A stretch of 36,616 bases of DNA from contig CAMVAJ010000019.1 of the NCBI GenBank assembly GCA_947165425.1, positions 1-36,616 of the forward strand. The letters are read 5' to 3'. Numbering within the stretch: the first letter of the stretch is position 1; the number at the start of each line of letters is the position of its first letter. Source of the DNA: an uncultured Clostridia bacterium. Lineage in GTDB: Bacteria; Bacillota; Clostridia; Christensenellales; Aristaeellaceae. The notes beneath the pieces are model-generated. The model saw only the letters and a list, made by a program, of their open reading frames with translations. It had not been told where the DNA came from and did no database searches. The position numbers and the translations under genes were made by a program. This document shows positions 7,237-14,861 of the stretch, piece by piece.

Positions 7237-8175
7237 ATGTCCCTGACCGACATCCTCTCCATGAGCCAGACCTCCCTGGAGCTGGGTCTGGTGGCCAGCC
7301 TGACGGTGCTGGCCCTGTTCCTGAGCTACTCCATGCTCAACGTCTGCGACCTGTCCACCGACGGCTGCTATACCCTGGGCGCGGTGGTGGGGGCGGTGGT
7401 GGCCCTCTCCGGCCACCCCTGGCTGTCCATCCCCGCGGCCATGGGCGCGGGCATGCTCTCGGGCCTGGTGACCGCCGTGCTGCAGACGCGCATGGGCGTC
7501 CAGAGTCTGCTGGCGGGCATCGTGGTGAACACGGGCCTGTACTCCGTGAACATGGCCATCTCTGGCAACAAGGCCCAGCTGAACCTGAACAAGATCCCCA
7601 CGGTCTTCAGCATGGCCAAGGATCTGCTGAAGGACACGCCCTTGGGCGCCTACTCCAAGCTTCTGGTGCTGGCGCTGGCGGCGCTGCTGGTGATCCTGTT
7701 CCTGTCCTTCTTCCTGAAGACGAGGCTGGGCCTGGCGATCCACGCCACCGGCTCCAACGCGGACATGGTGCGCTCCTCCTCCATCAACCCGGCCTTCACC
7801 ACCACGGTGGGCCTGTGTATCTCCAACAGCTTCACGGCGCTGTCGGGCTGCCTGATGGCCCAGCAGCAGAAAAGCTTTGACATCAACATCGGCTCCGGCA
7901 TGCTGACGGTGGCCCTGGCCTCCCTGCTGATCGGCGGCATCTTCACCGCGCGGCGCTCCATCCCGGTGCGGGCGCTGGGGTGCGTGCTGGGCGCCTTCAT
8001 CTTCCGCATGGTCTACGCCATCGCCCTGCGGATGAACATGCCGGCCTTCATGCTCAAGGCGGTGTCCTCCGCCATCGTGGTGCTGGCCATCTCCGGGCCC
8101 TATCTGGTGGCCCAGGGGAAGCTCCTGCGCCGCCGCATGGCGGCCCGCCGGGAGAGGGGGCGGTTCCATGCTTGA
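7237..8175 (+). CDS. trpY: Tryptophan ABC transporter permease (TrpY family), copy 1
   Basis: A 312-residue integral membrane permease of the BPD_transp_2/COG4120 type, with about eight or nine hydrophobic segments. It begins after a short N-terminal stretch (LVASLTVLALFLSYSML) and ends in a basic cytoplasmic tail (KLLRRRMAARRERGR). The family loop ATGSNADMVRSSSIN, which should contact the ATPase, lies just past the middle. AAAGGAG at 7221-7227 is 9 bases before the ATG. It overlaps trpZ1 by 8 bases, which implies coupled translation of permease and ATPase. The substrate is inferred from the T-box and the family. Confidence 0.9.
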   Translation: MSLTDILSMSQTSLELGLVASLTVLALFLSYSMLNVCDLSTDGCYTLGAVVGAVVALSGHPWLSIPAAMGAGMLSGLVTAVLQTRMGVQSLLAGIVVNTGLYSVNMAISGNKAQLNLNKIPTVFSMAKDLLKDTPLGAYSKLLVLALAALLVILFLSFFLKTRLGLAIHATGSNADMVRSSSINPAFTTTVGLCISNSFTALSGCLMAQQQKSFDINIGSGMLTVALASLLIGGIFTARRSIPVRALGCVLGAFIFRMVYAIALRMNMPAFMLKAVSSAIVVLAISGPYLVAQGKLLRRRMAARRERGRFHA

Positions 8176-8953
8176 GCTGCACGACCTGACCAAGACCTTC
8201 AACCCCGGCACCGCCGACGCCAAGCTGGCGCTGGACCACCTCTCCCTGGAGGTGCGGGACGGGGACTTCATCTCCATCATCGGGGCCAACGGAGCCGGGA
8301 AATCGACGCTGTTCAACGCCATCTGTGGGAGCTTCTTCACCGACGTGGGCAACATCCTGCTGGACGGGGAGGACATCACCATGGTGCCTGAGCACAGGCG
8401 GGCCAGGGTGATCGGACGGCTGTTCCAGGATCCCATGCGCGGCAGCGCTCCGGACATGAGCATCGAGGAGAACCTGGCGCTGGCTTCGGGCGGCCGGGGC
8501 TGGCTCGGCCGGGTGGGCCGGGCGGACCGGCGAGCCTTCCGCGACCGGCTGGCCCTGCTGGGCATGGGGCTGGAGGACCGGATGCGGCAGCCGGTGGGCC
8601 TGCTCTCGGGCGGGCAGCGGCAGGCGCTCACCCTGCTGATGGCCACCTACCGCCCGCCCAAGGTGCTGCTGCTGGACGAGCACACGGCGGCCCTGGATCC
8701 GGGGACGGCGGAGAAGGTGCTGACCCTGACCCGGCAGATCGTGGCGCAGGATCACCTCACCTGCCTGATGATCACCCACAACATGCAGTCCGCCCTCGAG
8801 CTGGGGAACCGGACCATCATGATGCACCAGGGCAGGGTGATCTATGACGTGGAGGGCGAGGAGCGGAAGAGCCTGACCATCCGGGATCTGACAGACCGCT
8901 TCCGCACGGCGGCGGGCCGGGAGCTGAACAACGACCGCATGCTGCTGAGCTGA
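8168..8953 (+). CDS. trpZ: Tryptophan ABC transporter ATP-binding protein (TrpZ family), copy 1
   Basis: A 261-residue ABC ATPase that powers the transporter with TrpX and TrpY. Walker A GANGAGKST is at 39-47, the Q-loop GRLFQDP near 83-89, the signature LSGGQ at 146-150, Walker B VLLLDE at 166-171 and the H-loop His at 204 in MITHNM. The D-loop region reads DEHTAALDP, with His where many ABC proteins have Pro, a feature shared with copy 2 and seen in the COG1101 family. The C-terminus (FRTAAGRELNNDRMLLS) closely matches that of copy 2. The ATG lies inside the 3' end of trpY1. Confidence 0.92.
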   Translation: MLELHDLTKTFNPGTADAKLALDHLSLEVRDGDFISIIGANGAGKSTLFNAICGSFFTDVGNILLDGEDITMVPEHRRARVIGRLFQDPMRGSAPDMSIEENLALASGGRGWLGRVGRADRRAFRDRLALLGMGLEDRMRQPVGLLSGGQRQALTLLMATYRPPKVLLLDEHTAALDPGTAEKVLTLTRQIVAQDHLTCLMITHNMQSALELGNRTIMMHQGRVIYDVEGEERKSLTIRDLTDRFRTAAGRELNNDRMLLS

Positions 8954-8997
8954 AGCCTGCGCGATGACTCTTCCTGTATGACAAAGGAGCGGTGTCC

Positions 8998-9930
8998 ATG
9001 GGCCATAAGATCGTCATCCTCGGGGCCGGGCATGTGGGCTCCCACGTGGCCCGCGCGCTGGCCGCCGGGGCGGTCTGCGGGGAGATTGTCCTGGTGGACT
9101 GCATCCCGGGTAAGGCGGCGGCCCAGACCATGGACGTGGCAGACGCCCTGACCTTTCCGCCCTCGGCGGTGCGGGTCCGGGCCGGGGACTACGCCGACTG
9201 CGCGGACGCGGACATCACCGTCGTGGCCATCGGCAAGCCCAGGGAGCCAGGCCAGACCCGGCTGGACCTGCTGGGCGACTCGGTGCGCATGGTGCACACC
9301 CTGGCGGAGCAGCTGCGGGGGATCGAGCTCGGCGGCCTGGTGATCAGCATCACCAACCCCTGCGACATCATCGCGGAGCGGCTCCGCCGGGAGCTGGGCA
9401 AGGAGCGATGGCGGGTCTTCGGCACGGGAACCCTGCTGGATACCGCCCGGCTGACCCGCGTGCTCTCCGAGCAGACCGGGACGCCCCGCCGGGATATTCA
9501 GGCCTGGGTGCTGGGGGAGCACGGGGACTCCTCGATGATCCCCTTCTCCGCCCTGCGCGTCGCCGGGAAGCCGGCCGGGGAGGTCCCCGGCTTCGACCCG
9601 GCCGAGGCGCTGGCGCGGACCCACGGTATCGGCATGGACATCATCAACGGCAAGGGATCGACCGAGTTCGGCATCGGCCAGGCGACCGCCTGGCTGGCCC
9701 GGGCGGTCCTGAACGACACGAAGGAAATCCTGCCCCTCTCGGTACGGCTGGAGGGGGAGTACGGCTATCACGGCTTCGCCTGCGGCGTGCCCTGCGTGGT
9801 GGGCCGGGGCGGCGTCGAGCGGATCGTCACCCTGCCGCTGACCGCGCCCGAGCGGGAAGCCCTGGACGCCTCGGCGGAGGTGCTGCGCAGACATACGGCG
9901 CTGGCGGAGGAGCTGGCGGCCGGCTTCTGA
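8998..9930 (+). CDS. NAD-dependent lactate/malate dehydrogenase family protein
   Basis: A 310-residue L-2-hydroxyacid dehydrogenase of the LDH/MDH superfamily. The NAD-binding GAGHVG is at 9-14 with D34 at the end of beta-2. Catalytic residues by family alignment are R88 (LDH R109), N120 (N140), D148 (D168), R151 (R171) and H175 (H195, in GEHGDSS). At the specificity position 102, where lactate enzymes carry Gln, this protein has R82 (KPREPGQTR), which normally selects oxaloacetate/malate. The start is the ATG at 8998, with AGGAG at 8985-8989 eight bases upstream; the GTG at 8992 is too close. It sits between the two trpXYZ sets, with gaps of 44 and 32 bases and no terminator, so it should be co-transcribed under the Trp T-box. 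That context suggests an aromatic 2-oxoacid such as indolepyruvate as an alternative substrate; this is inference. Confidence 0.88.
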   Translation: MGHKIVILGAGHVGSHVARALAAGAVCGEIVLVDCIPGKAAAQTMDVADALTFPPSAVRVRAGDYADCADADITVVAIGKPREPGQTRLDLLGDSVRMVHTLAEQLRGIELGGLVISITNPCDIIAERLRRELGKERWRVFGTGTLLDTARLTRVLSEQTGTPRRDIQAWVLGEHGDSSMIPFSALRVAGKPAGEVPGFDPAEALARTHGIGMDIINGKGSTEFGIGQATAWLARAVLNDTKEILPLSVRLEGEYGYHGFACGVPCVVGRGGVERIVTLPLTAPEREALDASAEVLRRHTALAEELAAGF

Positions 9931-9962
9931 ACCAGAATGATATAATAAAGGAGGCTCCATCC

Positions 9963-10943
9963 ATGAAGAAGCAGCTTCTATCCCTGATCGCCCTGATCCT
10001 GGTGATGACGCTCCTGGCGGCTTCCGCGCTGGCGGATCCCATTCGCGTGGCCATTGTACAGCCTCTGACCCATACCTCCCTGAACCAGATCCGCGACACC
10101 ATCATCGCCGAGCTCGAGGGGAGCGAGGTGGAGGTGGAGCTGATCACCCGCAACGCCGAGGGCGACGGCCCCGCGCTGACCACCATCCTGGAGAACCTGC
10201 GGCAGGAGGGCGTGGACATCCTGGTGCCCATCGCCACCAACACGGCCCAGAGCGCGAAGAACATCTTTGCCGACGGGGACGTGCCTGTGGTTTTCGCGGC
10301 GGTGTCCGACCCGGTGGCGGCGGGCCTGACGGCGGACGACGCGGCCTTCATCACCGGCGTCTCCAACAACATCCCGGCGGCGGAGATCGTCAAGCTCATC
10401 ACCGACTGCCAGCCGGACTACAAGAAGATCGGCTTCGTCTACACCTCCAGCGAGGTCAACTCCGTCTCCACCATCCGCGCGGCGGAGGCCTACTGCGACG
10501 CCAACGGCATCCCCTACGAGGAGGTGTCCATCGCGGATCTCTCCGAGCTGCAGACGGCGGTGGAGACCCTGATCTCCAAGGATGTGGACGCCCTCTACAC
10601 CGGCAACGACAACTCCATCGCCTCCGCGATGTCCACCTATATCGATATCGCCTATGAGTACGGCATCCCGGTCTACTGCGGGGCGGACTCCATGGTGGCC
10701 GACGGCGGCTTCGCCACCATCGGCGTGGACTACGTGCAGCTGGGCCGGCAGGTGGCGCAGCTGGTGCTGCGGATCGCGGCGGGCGAGCAGCCCCAGGATA
10801 TCCCCTACGAGACCCTGTCGGAGTACGCCAAGTTCGTGAACCTCCAGGCCGCCGGGCGGATCGGCCTGACCCTGGGGGAGGATGTGCTGGCCAGCTACAA
10901 CGTCCTGGTGGAGGCCGACGGCACCAGCCATTTCGGCAAGTAA
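9963..10943 (+). CDS. ABC transporter substrate-binding protein (TrpX family), copy 2
   Basis: A 326-residue paralogue of the protein at 6124. The signal peptide is about residues 1-24 (MKKQLLSLIALILVMTLLA then ASALA). Shared motifs are HTSLNQIRDTI, VPVVFAAVSDPVAAGLT, ALYTGNDNSI and IGVDYVQLGRQVAQ. The start is the ATG at 9963, with AAGGAGG at 9948-9954 eight bases upstream; the frame is open further 5' but only as an overlap with the dehydrogenase gene. It has no T-box or promoter of its own, so expression should depend on the leader at 5731. Divergence from copy 1 within the ligand-binding lobes suggests a related but perhaps different aromatic ligand. Confidence 0.9.
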   Translation: MKKQLLSLIALILVMTLLAASALADPIRVAIVQPLTHTSLNQIRDTIIAELEGSEVEVELITRNAEGDGPALTTILENLRQEGVDILVPIATNTAQSAKNIFADGDVPVVFAAVSDPVAAGLTADDAAFITGVSNNIPAAEIVKLITDCQPDYKKIGFVYTSSEVNSVSTIRAAEAYCDANGIPYEEVSIADLSELQTAVETLISKDVDALYTGNDNSIASAMSTYIDIAYEYGIPVYCGADSMVADGGFATIGVDYVQLGRQVAQLVLRIAAGEQPQDIPYETLSEYAKFVNLQAAGRIGLTLGEDVLASYNVLVEADGTSHFGK

Positions 10944-10990
10944 CAGCCATCAACTATACGGAGTACAATTGATCATCATCAAAATGGATT

Positions 10991-11016
10991 CCGGGCGGGG
11001 CGTAAGCCCCGCCCGG
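10991..11016 (+). other. GC-rich hairpin between trpX2 and trpY2
   Basis: A perfect 11-bp stem (CCGGGCGGGGC with GCCCCGCCCGG) closes a GTAA loop. Only GCCTTT follows, too weak a U-tract for full termination. It occupies the same place as the hairpin at 7176 in the first set. Confidence 0.65.
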
Positions 11017-11035
11017 GCCTTTGCGAGGGATAGCG

Positions 11036-12001
11036 ATGAACACAGCCGGCCTGATCCTGTCCGCCCTGAGCCAGGGCATGATCTACGCCCCCATGGCCCT
11101 GGGGGTGCTGATCGCCTTCCGGGTTCTCAATACGCCCGATCTGACCATCGACGGCAGCTTTGTGGTGGGCATGTGCGTCTGCGCGGTGGTGACCATCGCG
11201 GGATACCCCTATCTGGCGCTGCTGTGCGGTATGGCGGCGGGGGCGCTGGCAGGGCTGGCGACCGGCCTTCTGCAAACGAAGCTGCGGATCAACCCGATCC
11301 TGTCCGGCATCCTGACCATGACGGGCCTGTACACTATCAACTACGTCATCCTGGGCGGCCAGTCCAACCTCTATCTCCAGCGGGCCAGCGTCAACGCCAA
11401 CGGCGTGGAGATGCAGGTGGCCAGCGACACCATGTACAAGCGCTTCCGCGCGCTGATGGTGGCCCTGTCCGGCGACCGGAAGTTCGACAACAACCTCTCG
11501 GTGCTGATTCTCACGGCGCTCATCGTGGCGGCGCTGGCGGCCCTGCTTGCCGTCTTCTTCTACACCCGCCCCGGCATGGCCATCCGCGCCACCGGCGACA
11601 ATGAGGAGATGGTCCGTTCCTCCTCCATCAACGCGGACCGGGCCCGGGTGGGTGGCATCATGATCTCCAACGCGCTGGTGGCCTTCTCCGGGGCGCTCCT
11701 GTGCGAGCAGCAGCGGTACGCCGATCTGAACTTCGGCAACGGCATGCTGGTGGTGGGCCTGGCCTCGGTCATCATCGGGCAGGTATTCTTCGGGCGGCGC
11801 AGCGTCACCCTGGGCATCATCTCCGCGGTGGCGGGCTCGCTGATCTACCGGCTGATCCTGCAGATCGCCTATAAAATCGAGATGCCCAGCTACGCGGTGA
11901 AGCTCCTGTCGGCGGCCATCGTGGTGCTCGCCCTGAGTCTGCCCCTGGTGCGCAGGCTCATCCGGGAGCGCCGGGCAGAGAAGGAGGTGGAGGCCCCGTG
12001 A
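11036..12001 (+). CDS. ABC transporter permease (TrpY family), copy 2
   Basis: A 321-residue multi-pass permease paralogous to the one at 7237. It shares RATGDNEEMVRSSSIN (ATGSNADMVRSSSIN in copy 1) and NTPDLTIDGSF (NVCDLSTDGCY in copy 1). About eight to nine hydrophobic segments are visible, and the C-terminus is basic and presumably cytoplasmic. The start is the ATG at 11036, with GAGGG at 11025-11029 upstream; a TTG at 11021 is in frame but sits at the foot of the hairpin. Its TGA overlaps the GTG start of the ATPase gene. It should form a second importer with its neighbours. Confidence 0.9.
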   Translation: MNTAGLILSALSQGMIYAPMALGVLIAFRVLNTPDLTIDGSFVVGMCVCAVVTIAGYPYLALLCGMAAGALAGLATGLLQTKLRINPILSGILTMTGLYTINYVILGGQSNLYLQRASVNANGVEMQVASDTMYKRFRALMVALSGDRKFDNNLSVLILTALIVAALAALLAVFFYTRPGMAIRATGDNEEMVRSSSINADRARVGGIMISNALVAFSGALLCEQQRYADLNFGNGMLVVGLASVIIGQVFFGRRSVTLGIISAVAGSLIYRLILQIAYKIEMPSYAVKLLSAAIVVLALSLPLVRRLIRERRAEKEVEAP

Positions 12002-12795
12002 GCTCACTGCGTCTGATCGGACTGAAAAAAACCTTCGAGCGGGGAACCCCCAACGAGAAGCTGGCGCTGGACAACGTGAACCTGGAGGTGGAGGACGGGG
12101 ACTTCATCACCGTGCTGGGCTCCAACGGCGCGGGCAAGTCCACGCTCTTCAATGCCATCCTGGGCAAGTTCAGGCTGGACCGGGGAAGGATTCTGCTGGG
12201 GGAGGAGGACATCACCCGGCAGCGGGACTTCGAGCGGGCCTACAAGATCGGCTGCCTGTACCAGAACCCGCTGCGGGGCACCGCCCCCAACATGACCATC
12301 GAGGAGAACCTGGCGCTGGCCTACACGCGCCGGGCGTCCAAATCCTTTTTCGCGGTGAACCGCCGGGACAGCGCCTACTTCCGGGAGCTGCTCGCGGAGC
12401 TGAACCTGGGCCTGGAGGACCGGATGAAGACCCGGATGGGGCAGCTCTCCGGCGGGCAGCGGCAGGCGGCCTCCCTGCTGATGGCGACCATCGCCCGGCC
12501 GGAGCTGCTGCTGCTGGACGAGCACACCGCCGCCCTGGACCCCGCCACCGCCGAGAAGGTGCAGGCCCTGACCGAGCGGATCGTCGCGGAGCGGCGGCTC
12601 ACCTGCCTGATGATCACCCACAACATGCAGGCGGCGCTGACCCTGGGCACCCGCACCATCATGATGCACGGCGGCCGCATCGTCTACGATGTGAAGGGCG
12701 AGGAGCGGGCCTCGCTGACGCTGCGGGACCTGATGGACCGCTTCCGCGCCGCCGCCGGCGAGGAGCTCGACAACGACCGGATGCTGCTAGGCTAA
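11998..12795 (+). CDS. ABC transporter ATP-binding protein (TrpZ family), copy 2
   Basis: A 265-residue ABC ATPase starting at GTG (11998), which overlaps the permease stop as GTGA; AAGGAGG at 11981-11987 lies 10 bases upstream. Walker A GSNGAGKST is at 41-49, the signature LSGGQ at 150-154, followed by Walker B LLLLDE and DEHTAALDP. The H-loop is in MITHNM. Sequence similarity to copy 1 is high over the whole length, including the C-terminal FRAAAGEELDNDRMLLG, so a cassette duplication is the simplest explanation. It is the last gene before the operon terminator. Confidence 0.92.
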   Translation: MSSLRLIGLKKTFERGTPNEKLALDNVNLEVEDGDFITVLGSNGAGKSTLFNAILGKFRLDRGRILLGEEDITRQRDFERAYKIGCLYQNPLRGTAPNMTIEENLALAYTRRASKSFFAVNRRDSAYFRELLAELNLGLEDRMKTRMGQLSGGQRQAASLLMATIARPELLLLDEHTAALDPATAEKVQALTERIVAERRLTCLMITHNMQAALTLGTRTIMMHGGRIVYDVKGEERASLTLRDLMDRFRAAAGEELDNDRMLLG

Positions 12796-12821
12796 GCGAT
12801 CCATCCTCACGAGCATATCAA

Positions 12822-12856
12822 AAACCAGGCTGGCAGTGTAACCAGCCTGATTTTTT
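12822..12856 (+). terminator. Terminator of the T-box/trpXYZ operon
   Basis: CAGGCTGG (12826-12833) pairs with CCAGCCTG (12842-12849) around an 8-base loop, flanked by AAAA upstream and ATTTTTT downstream. Confidence 0.85.
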
Positions 12857-12865
12857 GACAAGGAA

Positions 12866-14548
12866 TCAGGGCTGCGGGGCCGGCGGCTCCGGCACGGCGA
12901 CGATGCGCTCCTGCCCGTAGGGGGCGACGTAGGCCTCGCCCACGACGCCGCTCAGGTTCTCCCGGATATACCGGATGATCAGCTCATAGTCCAGCTCCTG
13001 GGTCAGCTCTATGAGCCGCGCGCCGTCGAAGGCGGTCAGGCCGTCGCCGTGCTGCAGGAGGGTATAGTCCTGTCCGGCCAGGGTATAGGTTTTGTCCAGG
13101 TCCAGCGGCTCGCCGCCGACCGTCACGTTCCGCACCCGGTACTCGCCGGCGACCCCCGTGAACATGCCGTATTCGTCGTGGGTGCAGGAGGATTCGAGGT
13201 AGGTGTGGATCTCGTAGGTCACCCCGGAGACCTGCAGGAAGCCGCCGCTCTCCAGCGGGACGCTGTGCGCGCCCCACTCCAGGGCGTCCAGCAGCTGCCG
13301 GCCGGTCACCTCCAGCACCGCCACACGGTTGCCGAAGGGCGTGACGTTCAGGATATCGCGGACCGTCAGCTCCCCTGCGGGGAGGCCGACGCGGATGTTG
13401 CCGCCGCCCATCAGGCCGATGTCCGCGCCGGTGGCTGCGCGGAGGGCGTCGGTGCACAGGTCGCCCAGATTGGACTCCGCCCGGCGGATGATGCGGATGG
13501 GCCGGCCGCTCTCCTCCCGGGCCACCGGGTCGTCCACCATCAGCGGCGCGTGGGTCACGCCGATCACCTCGGCGAGATCCCGGTTGACGGCCTCGGTGTG
13601 CGCCCGCACCTCCCGGGCCATCTCGTTGTCGAGCCCCAGCAGGTCGGGGACGGAGACGCTGTTGTTCCAGGTGTACAGGCCGGTATCCACCGCGCCGTCC
13701 GCCGCGGAGATCCGCAGCCAGCCGATGCAGGCCATCTTGGTGCCGCAGGCCTGCCGGACGACGTCCTGCCCATCCCGGTTCTTCATGACCGCCTTGTTGG
13801 TGTCGTGACTGTGGCCGTCCAGCAGGGCGTCGATGCCGGTGGTGTGCGCCAGCACGTCCGCGTAGCTGTAGGGGTAGTAGGAGGCCTCGTCGCCCAGATG
13901 GGCCAGCAGGATCACATAGTCCGCGCCCTCCGCCCGGGCGCCGTCCACGGCCTGCTGCACCGCGGCGTAGAAGCGCTCGCCGTCGCCGCTCTGGCAGAAA
14001 TCGTAGAGATAGTTGCCGTTCTCATCCTGGAAGTAGGTGGGGTTGGAGGAGGTCAGGGTGGAGGGGGTGGTGGCGCCGACAAAGCCGATCCGGACGCCGC
14101 CGCGCTCCACCACGAGGTAGGGCGGGAAATACAGCTCGCCGTTCTTGCGGAAGTTGCAGCAGATATAGGGGAAGTCCGCCATCTCCGCCAGCTCTAAAAA
14201 GCGATTGACGCCGTAGTCGAACTCGTGGTTGCCGGGGATCGCCACGTCGTAGCCCATGGCGTTCATCAGCTCAAGGCTGATCTGCCCCTGGCTCAGGATG
14301 CCGATGGACTCGCCCTGGATGGCGTCGCCGTTGTCCACCAGCAGCACCTGTTTGCCGGACGCGGCGGCTGCGTTGCGCACCGCCTGCAGGCCGGCGTAGC
14401 CGAAGTTCTGATCCACGCCGCAGTGGACGTCGCTGGTGAAGAGCACCAGGATATCCTGCTCGGGCTTCGCCCTCTCCTCCGCGCCCGCGGCCGGCAGCAG
14501 CAGGCACAGGGCGAGACAGATGGTCACGATAAGGTGGATTCGTTTCAT
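12866..14548 (-). CDS. Secreted 5'-nucleotidase / 2',3'-cyclic phosphodiesterase family protein
   Basis: A 560-residue exported metallophosphoesterase that should hydrolyse extracellular nucleotides or related phosphate esters. The signal peptide is about residues 1-23 (MKRIHLIVTICLALCLLLPAAGA). The N-terminal calcineurin-like domain has FTSDVHC, VDNGDAIQG, GNHEFDYG and LDGHSHD, the blocks that ligate the two metals. The C-terminal 5'-nucleotidase domain has ESNLGDLCTDALR, MGGGNIR and LNVTPFGNRV, involved in substrate recognition. The start is the ATG at 14548 with AGAGGG about 8 bases upstream. The frame is also open further upstream, but that part is a dispersed repeat, not protein. No LPXTG anchor is seen, and the C-terminus ends in a short Pro-rich tail. 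It is convergent with the trp operon. Confidence 0.92.
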   Translation of the reverse strand: MKRIHLIVTICLALCLLLPAAGAEERAKPEQDILVLFTSDVHCGVDQNFGYAGLQAVRNAAAASGKQVLLVDNGDAIQGESIGILSQGQISLELMNAMGYDVAIPGNHEFDYGVNRFLELAEMADFPYICCNFRKNGELYFPPYLVVERGGVRIGFVGATTPSTLTSSNPTYFQDENGNYLYDFCQSGDGERFYAAVQQAVDGARAEGADYVILLAHLGDEASYYPYSYADVLAHTTGIDALLDGHSHDTNKAVMKNRDGQDVVRQACGTKMACIGWLRISAADGAVDTGLYTWNNSVSVPDLLGLDNEMAREVRAHTEAVNRDLAEVIGVTHAPLMVDDPVAREESGRPIRIIRRAESNLGDLCTDALRAATGADIGLMGGGNIRVGLPAGELTVRDILNVTPFGNRVAVLEVTGRQLLDALEWGAHSVPLESGGFLQVSGVTYEIHTYLESSCTHDEYGMFTGVAGEYRVRNVTVGGEPLDLDKTYTLAGQDYTLLQHGDGLTAFDGARLIELTQELDYELIIRYIRENLSGVVGEAYVAPYGQERIVAVPEPPAPQP

Positions 14549-14611
14549 TGGCGTATTCCCTCTGATAACCACAAATTGTACGAAGTTCTGTTTGATCCCG
14601 TGAATAGTACA

Positions 14612-14668
14612 GTCGCACATGGCATTGCGCCTGAAACCTCTCTGTCGCTGCGGCGACATCTCCCCTTT
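14612..14668 (-). repeat. Dispersed palindromic repeat, copy A
   Basis: A 57-base block matching the reverse complement of 27800-27856 with three mismatches. It contains the GTCGC/GCGAC hairpin between the conserved GAGAGGTTTC and AAAGGGGAG ends. It lies in the leader of the 5'-nucleotidase gene. Confidence 0.85.
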
Positions 14669-14672
14669 ACTG

Positions 14673-14693
14673 TGAAAATACGAAGTATTTTCA
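14673..14693. repeat. Perfect 9-bp palindrome beside repeat copy A
   Basis: TGAAAATAC and GTATTTTCA flank a GAA loop. A related hairpin, TGAAAACA/TGTTTTCA, lies beside copy B at 27872-27892, and both are flanked by an ACTGTGAAAA-type sequence. Confidence 0.75.
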
Positions 14694-14703
14694 TTTATCG
14701 TGT

Positions 14704-14726
14704 TAAATAGTACTTTGTACTATTTA
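14704..14726. repeat. Perfect 10-bp palindrome
   Basis: TAAATAGTAC and GTACTATTTA flank a TTT loop, in the AT-rich core between the inverted repeat copies A and C. Confidence 0.75.
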
Positions 14727-14767
14727 TGGTTATTTCAGGGGAGACAGGGGTTAAAAGTGACTCAAAG

Positions 14768-14820
14768 CCTCCCCTGAAAGGGGAGGGGGACCGCTTGCGG
14801 TGGAGAGGTTTCGCTGCACG
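14768..14820 (+). repeat. Dispersed palindromic repeat, copy C (divergent)
   Basis: It has the same architecture as copies A and B but opposite orientation to A: an 8-bp CCTCCCCT/AGGGGAGG hairpin, AAAGGGGAG, a small ACCGC/GCGGT hairpin, then GAGAGGTTTC. The inner hairpin differs in sequence from that of A and B but remains paired. Together A and C bracket a palindrome-rich core. The whole 14549-14861 gap holds only these repeats; no gene was seen. Confidence 0.65.
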
Positions 14821-14861
14821 GCTGAATAGATACTGTTTTTCACAGCCAGTAGGTCCGGCTG

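Noticed and set aside
9941-9946. TATAAT before trpX2 as an internal promoter
   Set aside because: No -35-like hexamer lies 15-19 bases upstream; the region is the GC-rich 3' end of the dehydrogenase gene.
14549-14659. N-terminal extension of the 5'-nucleotidase through repeat copy A
   Set aside because: The signal peptide begins at the ATG at 14548 with its own ribosome binding site; the upstream frame is repeat DNA also found at 27800.
14612-14820. CRISPR array or insertion sequence
   Set aside because: There are no regularly spaced repeats with spacers and no cas or transposase gene; the pattern is of short palindromic elements.
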